Shown one piece after another: positions 21,694 through 29,624 of a stretch of 64,000 nt of DNA. How positions within the stretch are numbered: position 1 is the stretch's first letter; every line of letters starts with the position of its first letter. A model generated the notes under the pieces. That model was not told the DNA's origin, made no database searches, and was given only the letters and a program-made list of their open reading frames with translations. The translations under genes and the position numbers were made by a program. Source of the stretch: Hyphomicrobiaceae bacterium (lineage in GTDB: Bacteria > Pseudomonadota > Alphaproteobacteria > Rhizobiales > Methyloligellaceae); assembly GCA_028066055.1 (NCBI GenBank), contig JALCBY010000003.1:1-64000 (forward strand). Reading direction: 5' to 3'.

Positions 21694-22362
21694 ATGTTAG
21701 TCCGATCGTTAGCGATCTGCGGCGCCGCGGCCGTGTTTGCTGTCGTGGCCAGTGCCGATGCCGACGCCTTTGGCCGGTATCATCGTGGCGGCAAGTACAA
21801 GACTTGCTACAAGAAAGTCACGACGCCTCCCGTCTACAGGACGGTTACGGAACGGGTGATGGTTCGCCCGGCAAACTGCCATCAGGTCACCTCGCCCCCG
21901 ACCTATGGCGTGCAGGCGCAGGAAGTCGTTGTCCAACCGTCCTACCAGGTGGTTCATTCGAAGCCCGCGGTCTATGGCCGGGTCAACGTGGTCAAGCAGG
22001 TCCGTCCGGCCCGCACACGCTGGAAACGCATGGGTTGCGGCGAGTATAAGTGCGCGGTGACGACACCGGCCAGGTATCGCACACGGTCGAAGCGCGTCAT
22101 GGTGCAGCCGAGGACGAGCTGGGTCGAAACGCGACCGGCGGTCAAGCAGGTGGTCCACCAGAAAGTGATGGTCCATCCAGGTACCGTGCGCCAGGTGTGC
22201 CAGCCGGCCGTTTACAAAACAGTTGCGAGGCAGGTGATGGTCAGCCCGGGCACGACGCGCTGGGTGCCGGTACAGCCTGCGGTTCAGCCGGTCCCCTATC
22301 ACCGTCCGGCACCGCGTCCGGTTGCCCCAGCGCCGATGTCCTATCATCCGCCGATGAAATAG
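21694..22362 (+). CDS. exported repeat protein, (V/A)Y-x-T-V-x3-V-M-V-x-P repeats
   Basis: A 222-residue secreted protein with a signal peptide (LVRSLAICGAAAVFAVVASADADA) and then a chain of related units: PPVYRTVTERVMVRP, PARYRTRSKRVMVQP, PAVYKTVARQVMVSPGT and more divergent copies, ending in a proline/histidine-rich tail. At least five units are recognisable. It is rich in Val, Pro, Arg and Tyr and very basic, with a few scattered cysteines. GAGGGAG precedes the ATG. Similar units occur in outer-membrane-associated proteins of other proteobacteria, but I cannot assign a function. It stands alone as a transcription unit. Confidence 0.75.
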   Translation: MLVRSLAICGAAAVFAVVASADADAFGRYHRGGKYKTCYKKVTTPPVYRTVTERVMVRPANCHQVTSPPTYGVQAQEVVVQPSYQVVHSKPAVYGRVNVVKQVRPARTRWKRMGCGEYKCAVTTPARYRTRSKRVMVQPRTSWVETRPAVKQVVHQKVMVHPGTVRQVCQPAVYKTVARQVMVSPGTTRWVPVQPAVQPVPYHRPAPRPVAPAPMSYHPPMK

Positions 22363-22402
22363 CGAGGGCGGCGATATACGCCGCGCGAGCGCAAGAAGCA
22401 CC

Positions 22403-22437
22403 GGAGCAGCGCGCCCATTTACGAGGTGCGCTGCTCC
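22403..22437. repeat. perfect 10-bp inverted repeat (possible terminator)
   Basis: GGAGCAGCGC at 22403-22412 pairs perfectly with GCGCTGCTCC at 22428-22437 around a 15-base loop. It lies 40 bases after the exported repeat protein and before the histidine kinase gene. There is no T-run on either strand, so it may be a transcript-stabilising or Rho-linked structure instead of a classical terminator. Confidence 0.5.
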
Positions 22438-22529
22438 AGTTCGACGGCGACATGTCCACACACCAGACCTCCGCCGCGACTGGAATCCAGATTTACTGTC
22501 CGTGAACCCTCTTCACCGACAATTCCGGG

Positions 22530-23438
22530 ATGGTGAAAGCGTCAACGTCCCGAACGACAAGACTGGACAGGCTCGACCGGACATTCTCCGGTGCGATTGC
22601 TCCGAACTCGGGCGCGGTCGGGTCGCTGCTTACCCAGTATTCGATACAGCTCGGCGACGCTCTCTTACGGCACAGGACCGAGCTCGCCGAGCGCGCCACA
22701 CGCGTCGAGGCGGAAATCGCGAGCCGGGTCAAGTCGGAGTTCATCGCCAATATCAGCCATGAGTTGCGCACGCCGCTGAACGCGATCCTCGGATTTTCAA
22801 ATCTGCTGAGGGATGCGGACACGGTTCAGCTGAAACCGGATCAAATCACGGAATATGCTCATCTTATCGTCGAATCCGCCGAAGGCCTTCTTTCGACCGT
22901 CAATGACGTCATCACAATTTCCAAACTGCAGTCCCGCAAGATGGAAGTTCATCTGGATGACGTACACGTCGACGAGGTTCTGAAGTCGTGCGCGGCCTGG
23001 GGTACGTCACGGGCAAAGCACATGAGGCAGCGCTTCATCTCCCAGATCGACGATGCGTTGCCGGCAATTCGCGCGGATCAGGGATATCTCGGTGACAGCG
23101 TGACCCGCGTGATGGCCAACGCTTTCCGTTTCAACCATGAAGAAGGAGCCGTTGTGCTCACGGCCAAGCGCGGACCGTACAACAAGGTGATGATCTGCAT
23201 TTCGGATACGGGGATCGGCATGACGGAGGACGAGGTTCAGATCGCATTGAGTGAATTCGGGCAAATCGACAACAGGCTCGACCGCCAGCACGAAGGCACC
23301 GGACTTGGACTTCCGATCGCCCGCGCGCTCACTGAACTGCAAGGTGGAGAATTCATCGTCCACAGTGAAAAAGGCGAGGGCACGGATATCATAATGCTGT
23401 TCGGCGATGCTGCCATGGAGACTGCACATGTCGTTTGA
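22530..23438 (+). CDS. soluble sensor histidine kinase without input domain
   Basis: A 302-residue histidine kinase. After about 65 residues of helix comes the HisKA H-box [15 protein letters not shown] with H77, followed by the ATPase domain: a degenerate N-box (NAFRFNHE), the G1 box DTGIGM and the G2 box GTGLGLPI. There is no transmembrane segment and no PAS, GAF or other sensor domain, so the signal must come from a partner. No response regulator is adjacent. The last 11 bases overlap the next gene, a HerA-like ATPase, which implies translational coupling. The ribosome site at ATG 22530 is weak. Confidence 0.9.
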   Translation: MVKASTSRTTRLDRLDRTFSGAIAPNSGAVGSLLTQYSIQLGDALLRHRTELAERATRVEAEIASRVKSEFIANISHELRTPLNAILGFSNLLRDADTVQLKPDQITEYAHLIVESAEGLLSTVNDVITISKLQSRKMEVHLDDVHVDEVLKSCAAWGTSRAKHMRQRFISQIDDALPAIRADQGYLGDSVTRVMANAFRFNHEEGAVVLTAKRGPYNKVMICISDTGIGMTEDEVQIALSEFGQIDNRLDRQHEGTGLGLPIARALTELQGGEFIVHSEKGEGTDIIMLFGDAAMETAHVV

Positions 23439-25287
23439 GCACGCAACCGCCGCACCGGTAAGGCCGGCAAGCCGGACACACTCGATCGGTCACGTGGTTT
23501 CCGTCACCGGCTCCCAGGCCGTGGTCATGCTGGACCGCGAGTCAAACGAGCTCAGCGGGAAACGGGCGGAACTCAGTGCCATACTGAAGATCGACACTCC
23601 GTCCTCGATTATTCTCGGATTGGTGTCGGCCCTCAGCATTCCGGTCCCGGCGCAGCGGGACGGCGAGCAGGAAGTCCGCGTCGCCGAACTCGAACTCATC
23701 GGCCAGCTGATGAGAAACGATGATGGGACCATCGGATCGTTCCTGCGCGGCGTAACCGGATATCCATCGCTCGGCGATCCTGTCGATATCGCGACGGGCG
23801 ATGAACTTCGTGGCGCTTATCTCTGGAACGACACCCAGGCCGTTTCCATCGGCACGCTGACCCAGGACCGGACGATCCCCGCCATGGTTCAGGTCGATGA
23901 ACTGCTCGGCAAGCACTGCGCAATTCTCGGCAGCACCGGTACCGGAAAGTCCTGCGGTGTAGCCGTCCTGCTGCGCGCAATCCTCGACCAGAACAAACGG
24001 GCGCACATCCTTCTTCTCGACCCCCACAATGAATATGCCGAGTGTTTCGGCGATCGCGCTGAAGTCATCACACCAGACGACCTGCAACTGCCCTTCTGGC
24101 TTCTGACATTCGAGGAGATGCTCGAGGTGGTGATCGGCGATTCGGGAGAAAAGACGTCCGAGGCCGAGATCCTCGCAGAGCTCATTCCCGTGGCCAAGTG
24201 GCGTTATGCGACCAACAGAGGCCGGGACACGGCTGCGCTCCTGAAGCGAGGCATCAACGCCGGTCAGGTTCGCAGCTACACGGTGGATACGCCTGTGCCG
24301 TATCGCATTTCCGATGTGATCGCGATCATCGATGAGCGCATGGGGCGCCTTGAAAACCGTCGGGATCTGGCACCCTACCGCCAGCTCAAAACACGGCTCG
24401 AGGCCATCTCCGGCGATCCGCGCTACGCCTTCATGTTCGGAAACCTGACCGTCCAGGATCATATGGCAGAGATCGTCGGGCGGCTGTTCCGCGTACCCGT
24501 GGACAACAAACCTATTGCGATTCTCGAGCTGACCGGCGTTCCTTCAGAGATCGTCAACGTGGTGGTTTCGGTGATTTGCCGAATGACATTCGATTTCGCG
24601 CTCTGGAGCGGCGGAAATGTGCCCGTCACGCTCGTCTGCGAGGAGGCGCACCGGTATGTTCCGAACAATGCCGACCTCGGCTTCGAACCGACACGCCGTG
24701 CGATCGCGCGGATTGCAAAGGAGGGGCGCAAATACGGCGTTTCCCTGTGCGTTGTCAGCCAACGCCCTTCCGAACTCGACTCGACGATCCTTTCCCAATG
24801 CAACACCGTGTTTTCGATGCGCATGTCAAACGAGCGCGATCAGAATTTCGTGCGGGCAGCAATATTCGATACCGCCGCAAGCCTTCTCGACTTCCTGCCC
24901 TCCATGAGTCCGCGCGAGGCAATCGTGTTCGGTGACGGCGTAACGCTGCCGGGGCGTATCCGCTTCGCAGACCTGCCCGAAGATGCCATGCCGCGCAGCC
25001 GGACCGCCCGCTTTACGGAAACATGGAAGCAGGATGGCAGTCAAACCGTCGATCTCGACAAGGTTGTCGAACGCTGGCGGTCTGCTGACTCACCCAAACT
25101 GCAAACGGGTGTACAGCCAAGCGAAGCACCGCAACATGTCGATCTGGATGCATCGCCTGACGCGGGAACAGTCATGCCGGAGCTTTCGCAGCAAACCGAC
25201 TCTCAACCCGTACCGCAGCCGGCCGCCGCTCCCCAACAGACAATCGAGTCGCTGGTTCCCGGACAGATGCCGCAGGATCACGCGTAG
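23428..25287 (+). CDS. HerA-like ATPase (FtsK-HerA superfamily, DUF87)
   Basis: A 619-residue ATPase. An N-terminal HAS-barrel-like domain (about 10-150) starts [15 protein letters not shown]. The motor domain has Walker A GSTGTGKS at 168-175, a Walker B-like [12 protein letters not shown], a Q-containing [15 protein letters not shown] sensor motif, and [11 protein letters not shown]. The last 100 residues are Pro/Gln-rich and probably disordered. HerA proteins are hexameric DNA-translocating pumps, usually paired with the nuclease NurA; no NurA is nearby. GGAG precedes ATG 23428, inside the kinase gene. Confidence 0.9.
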   Translation: MSFEHATAAPVRPASRTHSIGHVVSVTGSQAVVMLDRESNELSGKRAELSAILKIDTPSSIILGLVSALSIPVPAQRDGEQEVRVAELELIGQLMRNDDGTIGSFLRGVTGYPSLGDPVDIATGDELRGAYLWNDTQAVSIGTLTQDRTIPAMVQVDELLGKHCAILGSTGTGKSCGVAVLLRAILDQNKRAHILLLDPHNEYAECFGDRAEVITPDDLQLPFWLLTFEEMLEVVIGDSGEKTSEAEILAELIPVAKWRYATNRGRDTAALLKRGINAGQVRSYTVDTPVPYRISDVIAIIDERMGRLENRRDLAPYRQLKTRLEAISGDPRYAFMFGNLTVQDHMAEIVGRLFRVPVDNKPIAILELTGVPSEIVNVVVSVICRMTFDFALWSGGNVPVTLVCEEAHRYVPNNADLGFEPTRRAIARIAKEGRKYGVSLCVVSQRPSELDSTILSQCNTVFSMRMSNERDQNFVRAAIFDTAASLLDFLPSMSPREAIVFGDGVTLPGRIRFADLPEDAMPRSRTARFTETWKQDGSQTVDLDKVVERWRSADSPKLQTGVQPSEAPQHVDLDASPDAGTVMPELSQQTDSQPVPQPAAAPQQTIESLVPGQMPQDHA

Positions 25288-25319
25288 TCGGGCCCACCCG
25301 CCGCGGGACGAACACATCT

Positions 25320-26150
25320 TCAAAGAGGAACGGCAAACAGCATGTCCGAGGGGCTGCCGGACACGCCTTCACAAAGCGTCTCCCTCACCATGTCCGGCAC
25401 CTGGTCACTGTCTGTCTCAAACTTGCCCAGTTGACCGAGGGCACGCCTCAAATCGATGGTGCGGCCGAGATGCTGGTACAGCACCCGGCCACAGCCAATG
25501 CGCCGGTCGTCGCGGGTGGACACACCCATGTTCAATCCCGACAGCCAGGTCAACCGGCTGCGATATCCGGGGTAAAGGATGGTCTGCGAGACTTCCTGAC
25601 GCCGCAACGCGTCATACTCGATGACGTAAATCCGGTCGCGCAGCAGCAGCAGAGTCCCCAGATACTTGCACAGAAACGGCGCCACCTCTTCACCGTCACG
25701 ATCCTGGAAACGCTCCACGCGCTTGGAAAGGATTCGCTCATCTTCACGCCAGAATCTGACGAGGGATTTTTGCAGCGCGCCGCTGTCGGAAAAGGAGTAG
25801 CGATAAGCGAAATAGTAGCCGCAATAGCGCTCCGCATCACCGCGCGACGCATGAATGAGGCGATCTATATGATCCATGTAAGCAGGGCCGTTGGCGACAG
25901 GCCCGGATGCCCTGCTCGGTTTCAGGGCCACCAGCTCGCGGAACTCGTCCGCCGGGAGCAAAAGCTCATAATCCTCCACACCGAAAAAATCGCAGATACG
26001 CTGCAGCGTATGCCTTGAAGGCGCGGTATGACCGCTGAGATATTTGTTGAACTGCTGCCGGTTGATGCCCAATTGCCGGCAGGCCTCTGCAACGGACTTG
26101 TAGTAGCTGGTGAGCAGTCTTAGATTTTCGGCTACGGCTGCGTTGGCCAT
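25320..26150 (-). CDS. XRE-like HTH transcriptional regulator with long C-terminal domain
   Basis: A 276-residue regulator. An N-terminal helix-turn-helix spans about residues 10-60 (SVAEACRQLGINRQQFNKYLSG, then PSRHTLQRICDFFGV). The roughly 200-residue C-terminal part is of unknown fold and probably senses a ligand. ATG 26150 has GAGGA 7 bases upstream; the frame runs 213 bases further without support. It is divergent from the PLP-dependent enzyme at 26336 and likely regulates it through the 185-base spacer, which carries an inverted repeat. Confidence 0.82.
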   Translation of the reverse strand: MANAAVAENLRLLTSYYKSVAEACRQLGINRQQFNKYLSGHTAPSRHTLQRICDFFGVEDYELLLPADEFRELVALKPSRASGPVANGPAYMDHIDRLIHASRGDAERYCGYYFAYRYSFSDSGALQKSLVRFWREDERILSKRVERFQDRDGEEVAPFLCKYLGTLLLLRDRIYVIEYDALRRQEVSQTILYPGYRSRLTWLSGLNMGVSTRDDRRIGCGRVLYQHLGRTIDLRRALGQLGKFETDSDQVPDMVRETLCEGVSGSPSDMLFAVPL

Positions 26151-26233
26151 CTGTGCGTCCTCGCGGTTTCCGCCAATCTGACCCCCTGATCTCGTTATGG
26201 GATAGAAGCGAGTTGAAGCTAATTTAGCGTCAA

Positions 26234-26253
26234 TTTGCATACATTTACGCAAA
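26234..26253. promoter_or_regulatory. candidate operator in divergent spacer
   Basis: An inverted repeat TTTGC-N10-GCAAA, nested in a wider imperfect one (AATTTAGC at 26221-26228 and GCGAAATT at 26256-26263). It lies in an AT-rich part of the spacer between the XRE-like regulator and the PLP enzyme gene, a natural place for an autoregulatory operator. Binding is an inference. Confidence 0.4.
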
Positions 26254-26335
26254 AAGCGAAATTGCCTCTCGCGCGGTTCAGCGGTCATATCAAGGTGGCA
26301 GGCATACGGTTCCGCCAAAGCTGGAGGGCCTTGAG

Positions 26336-27733
26336 ATGGTGCATCTGGAGCACGACGGGACAAACCGGACGCCCGATTGTTCCGAAGGCGAGAGCAATCT
26401 GTCCACAGAGCGTCGCAAATGGAACGATACGTCTCTCGGCGACGAGACGCGCAACGTCATTGAGCGTGACGCCGCCTGCTTCCTCCATCAGTCGGTTTCA
26501 TCGCCCTGCCTGAGCGCAGTCAGGAAGGCTGAAGGTATCTGGCTGGAGGACATGGACGGGCGCCGTTACATGGATTTTCACGGGAATTCCGTGCATCACA
26601 TCGGCTACGGCCATCCGCGTCTCAAGGCGGCAATCACACAACAGATGGACGAATTGCCCTTCGCGCCCCGGCGCTTCGCCTGTAAAACGGCCACCGAACT
26701 TGCGGAGAAGCTCGGGCGGATTTCGCCTGGAAATCTCAGCAAGGTCCTGTTCACGACCGGCGGCTCAGACGCGATCGAGACCGCCCTTAAGATAGCCCGC
26801 GTCGCCACGGGCCGGTTCAAGACCCTCTCTTTCTGGGATTCCTTTCATGGTGCAGGGTTCGGGGCGTCGAGCATCGGCGGCGAGCAGTTGTTCCGGATGG
26901 GACCCATCGGCCCGCTTCTGCCCGGAGCCGAGCATGTGCCGCCGTTCGACGCCTATCGCAATCCGTTCGGCATTCCTCACACGCGTGAACACCCCCGCGA
27001 TAAGGAGGTGGGAGACATCGTCGCCAACCTGATCCGCTTTGCACTGGAAAAGGAAGGCGACGTGGCAGCGGTCATCGCCGAGCCGAACCGGGCGGTGCCC
27101 TACATTCCGCCTCCCGGATTCTGGAAGCAGGTTCGCGAAGCGTGCAACGAGGCGGGCGCGCTTTTGATATTCGATGAGATTCCGACCGGCCTCGGCAAGA
27201 CGGGCCAAATGTTTGCGTGCGACCATGATGACGTCGTCCCGGACATTCTGGTCGTCGGCAAGGCGCTCGGCGGCGGGATCCTGCCGATCGCCGCAACCAT
27301 CTGCCGTCCCGAGCTGGATGTGTGCGGTGATTTCGCGCTGGGCCACTACACCCATGAGAAAAACCCGGTGACCTGCCGCGCCGCACTCACCACCATCGAG
27401 ATCATCGAAGATGAGGATCTGGTCGTGAACGCAGCCACAACCGGTGCGTGGGCTCTCGAACGCTTGAATGACATGATGGACCGGCATGAGCTCATCGGTG
27501 ACGTCCGCGGACGCGGCTTCCTGCTTGGCATCGATCTGGTGAAGAACCGCGAAACCAAGGAGCCGGCAAACGACCTTGCCGAGCAGATTTTCTACCGTTG
27601 CCTGGAGAACGGTCTGAGCTTCAAGATCTCAATGGGCTCCGTCCTGACGCTTTATCCTTCCCTTGTGACGACACGGGCTGACATGGAACGGGCACTCCAG
27701 ATCATCGAAGATGCCATTGCCGGTGTCGCGTGA
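26336..27733 (+). CDS. class III PLP-dependent aminotransferase-fold enzyme (PbfA-like)
   Basis: A 465-residue fold-type I PLP enzyme. The cofactor lysine is K309 in VVGKALGGGILP and the ring-nitrogen aspartate is in IFDEIPTGLGKTG. Sequences such as YMDFHGNSVHHIGYGHP and LLPGAEHVPPFDAYRNPFG resemble, from memory, the group containing (R)-1-hydroxy-2-aminoethylphosphonate ammonia-lyase (PbfA) more than ordinary class III transaminases. No phosphonate genes (phnW, phnX, phnY) are adjacent, so the substrate stays open. ATG 26336 has GGAGGG 8 bases upstream. It is followed 13 bases later by a D-2-hydroxyacid dehydrogenase gene. Confidence 0.82.
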   Translation: MVHLEHDGTNRTPDCSEGESNLSTERRKWNDTSLGDETRNVIERDAACFLHQSVSSPCLSAVRKAEGIWLEDMDGRRYMDFHGNSVHHIGYGHPRLKAAITQQMDELPFAPRRFACKTATELAEKLGRISPGNLSKVLFTTGGSDAIETALKIARVATGRFKTLSFWDSFHGAGFGASSIGGEQLFRMGPIGPLLPGAEHVPPFDAYRNPFGIPHTREHPRDKEVGDIVANLIRFALEKEGDVAAVIAEPNRAVPYIPPPGFWKQVREACNEAGALLIFDEIPTGLGKTGQMFACDHDDVVPDILVVGKALGGGILPIAATICRPELDVCGDFALGHYTHEKNPVTCRAALTTIEIIEDEDLVVNAATTGAWALERLNDMMDRHELIGDVRGRGFLLGIDLVKNRETKEPANDLAEQIFYRCLENGLSFKISMGSVLTLYPSLVTTRADMERALQIIEDAIAGVA

Positions 27734-27746
27734 GAACGGGGCTGTC

Positions 27747-28775
27747 ATGACCGGCAAACCGAAGATCATCCGCACTGATGCCGAACTTGAATGCCCCGGC
27801 CTCGACGCGGCGTTGCGCGGGCGCGGCGAACTGGTTCTCCTCCCCGATGGCGTCGGCGAGGAGCGGTTGCGCGATGAGGTGCGCGACGCCGAGTTGCTGC
27901 TGATGTGCTATACGCCGGTCACCGCGCGCGTGATCGAGACGACGGAGCGGCTCAAGGGGATCGTCAAATACGGCGTCGGGATCGATGCCATCGATATCGA
28001 GGCCGCAAAGAAGCGAAAAATTCCAGTCGTCAACGTTCCGGCCTATGCGGAGGAAACGGTGGCGGAAGGTGCATTCGCCCTGATGATCGCGCTGGCCAAA
28101 AAGCTGATGCCATTACAGAAGGCAATGGACAGCCATGGCTGGGTCTGGCCGGAAAACCGGTGGCTCGCGTCCGATCTTTCGGGCAAGACGCTCGGTCTGG
28201 TGGGAATGGGACGCATCGGTTGCAGCATGGCGCGCATGGCCGGACGCGGTTTCAACATGCGCGTGCTTGCATACAGCCCGAAGATGAACGCGGAAAAGGT
28301 GAAAGCGGCCGGAGCCGAAAAACGCGAAGACCTGCACACCATGCTCACCGAATGCGATTTCGTCTCTGTCCACGCGGTGCTGAACAATGAGACTCATGGG
28401 CTGATCGGAGCGGATGAGCTGGCTGCGATGAAGCCGTCCGCGTTCCTGATCAACACCGCGCGCGGCGCCATTGTGGACGAGACGGCATTGCTTTCAGCGC
28501 TCAAAACCGGCGCCATCAGCGGAGCGGCCTTGGATGTCTACAGTAATGAGCCTCTTGCAAAGGACGGACATCAGTTGAGCGCGCTTTATGACATGGACAA
28601 TGTTATTCTCCTGCCGCACCTCACATTCTTCACGCACGATGCGATGGACCGGCTCACACGGGACACGCTCGCCCGCTGCGATGAGCTCCTGGAAGGCACG
28701 CCCGTACTCATCAAGTCTCTCGACCCGCGCCTGACGTCCCAGATGCATGGCGTCACCTTCAGCGGGTCCGACTAG
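27747..28775 (+). CDS. D-isomer-specific 2-hydroxyacid dehydrogenase
   Basis: A 342-residue NAD(P)-dependent dehydrogenase of the SerA/D-lactate dehydrogenase family. The Rossmann loop is in LGLVGMGRIGCSMA, the substrate arginine in NTARGAIVDE, and a histidine in LLPHLTFFT takes the place of the usual catalytic His. There is no ACT regulatory domain, so it is not full-length SerA. It lies 13 bases after the PLP enzyme gene and probably acts on the keto or hydroxy acid related to that enzyme's product (inference). The 3' end overlaps the convergent ClpP-like gene by 17 bases. Confidence 0.87.
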   Translation: MTGKPKIIRTDAELECPGLDAALRGRGELVLLPDGVGEERLRDEVRDAELLLMCYTPVTARVIETTERLKGIVKYGVGIDAIDIEAAKKRKIPVVNVPAYAEETVAEGAFALMIALAKKLMPLQKAMDSHGWVWPENRWLASDLSGKTLGLVGMGRIGCSMARMAGRGFNMRVLAYSPKMNAEKVKAAGAEKREDLHTMLTECDFVSVHAVLNNETHGLIGADELAAMKPSAFLINTARGAIVDETALLSALKTGAISGAALDVYSNEPLAKDGHQLSALYDMDNVILLPHLTFFTHDAMDRLTRDTLARCDELLEGTPVLIKSLDPRLTSQMHGVTFSGSD

Positions 28776-29619
28776 CGGTTTTCCGACCGTTTGTGACTTT
28801 CGTCGCCAGCTTGAGCTCGGCAAGCTCCTTGGGAGTGAAGACGTAGAGACGCTCCTTCGGCGTGGTCATGGCGTGGATCCAGACACGCGGAGAGACTTCC
28901 ATCTCAATCAGAAAATTCTGGCAGCGCGCGGAAATCTGCTGGGCGGCCGCCATTCCCTCCTGCAACGTTCCAATAGCGCTTTTCAGCGTGTACACCCTGT
29001 GTACTCCGATCCACGCCTTCCTGCCGGCGACCCGTTTTGTACCGCCGGCAAACACAAGCGGACAGGACGATGCGCAGTATCCGTCGTCCGGTACATATGT
29101 TGCGAGTTTCCGCTTCCGGATCGTGCGAGCCATATCGAGCGCGTCGGGAACCGACCCGCCGGGAGAATGCAATGTGATGCGCTTCACCTTGCTCTTGTGT
29201 TTTGCCAGGAACCGCTGAAACGACTTCGCCGTGCCCGGCTTGATCAGACCGACCGCGGATGCCTGTCCTTTTGAGCCCAGACGAAAAACCATGGCTTCCT
29301 GCATGACTTTCGGATCAAGGGTTTTTTTGTATCCGGGCAACACCAACCGCTGCCGTATGCCCGGCGCCACGGGCATGGTGCGCGGAAGATACGGGCGTAC
29401 CTGGTCATCCTCTTTGGGGCGCGCCATCTCAACAGGCTCGATCTTCGTTTCAAGCAGGGAGAGTTCGTCGTCGCGTTGCGACAGCTCACGGAAATCGAGC
29501 ACGACCAGGCCGATGGTCGCCGTCAGCAGTCCGGCGAACACGCCGCGCAGCACGGCGCCCTCGGGAATGGCGTTGATCAACGCCTCGAGGCGGCCCGGTG
29601 TGTCCTCATTGGTGAACAT
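28759..29619 (-). CDS. membrane-anchored ClpP-like serine protease (COG3904-type)
   Basis: A 286-residue protein with one N-terminal membrane helix (about 24-42) and a periplasmic ClpP/crotonase-fold domain. The ClpP-type pattern is present: the SPGGSV oxyanion loop at 152-157, a nucleophile serine S185 in CASSCPLVFAGG and a catalytic-type histidine H207 in WIGVHRVY. Both key residues are kept, so it is probably active, but the substrate is unknown. It starts 5 bases after the stop of a coiled-coil membrane protein gene, so the two form an operon. Confidence 0.75.
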   Translation of the reverse strand: MFTNEDTPGRLEALINAIPEGAVLRGVFAGLLTATIGLVVLDFRELSQRDDELSLLETKIEPVEMARPKEDDQVRPYLPRTMPVAPGIRQRLVLPGYKKTLDPKVMQEAMVFRLGSKGQASAVGLIKPGTAKSFQRFLAKHKSKVKRITLHSPGGSVPDALDMARTIRKRKLATYVPDDGYCASSCPLVFAGGTKRVAGRKAWIGVHRVYTLKSAIGTLQEGMAAAQQISARCQNFLIEMEVSPRVWIHAMTTPKERLYVFTPKELAELKLATKVTNGRKTASRTR

Positions 29620-29624
29620 CGCGC

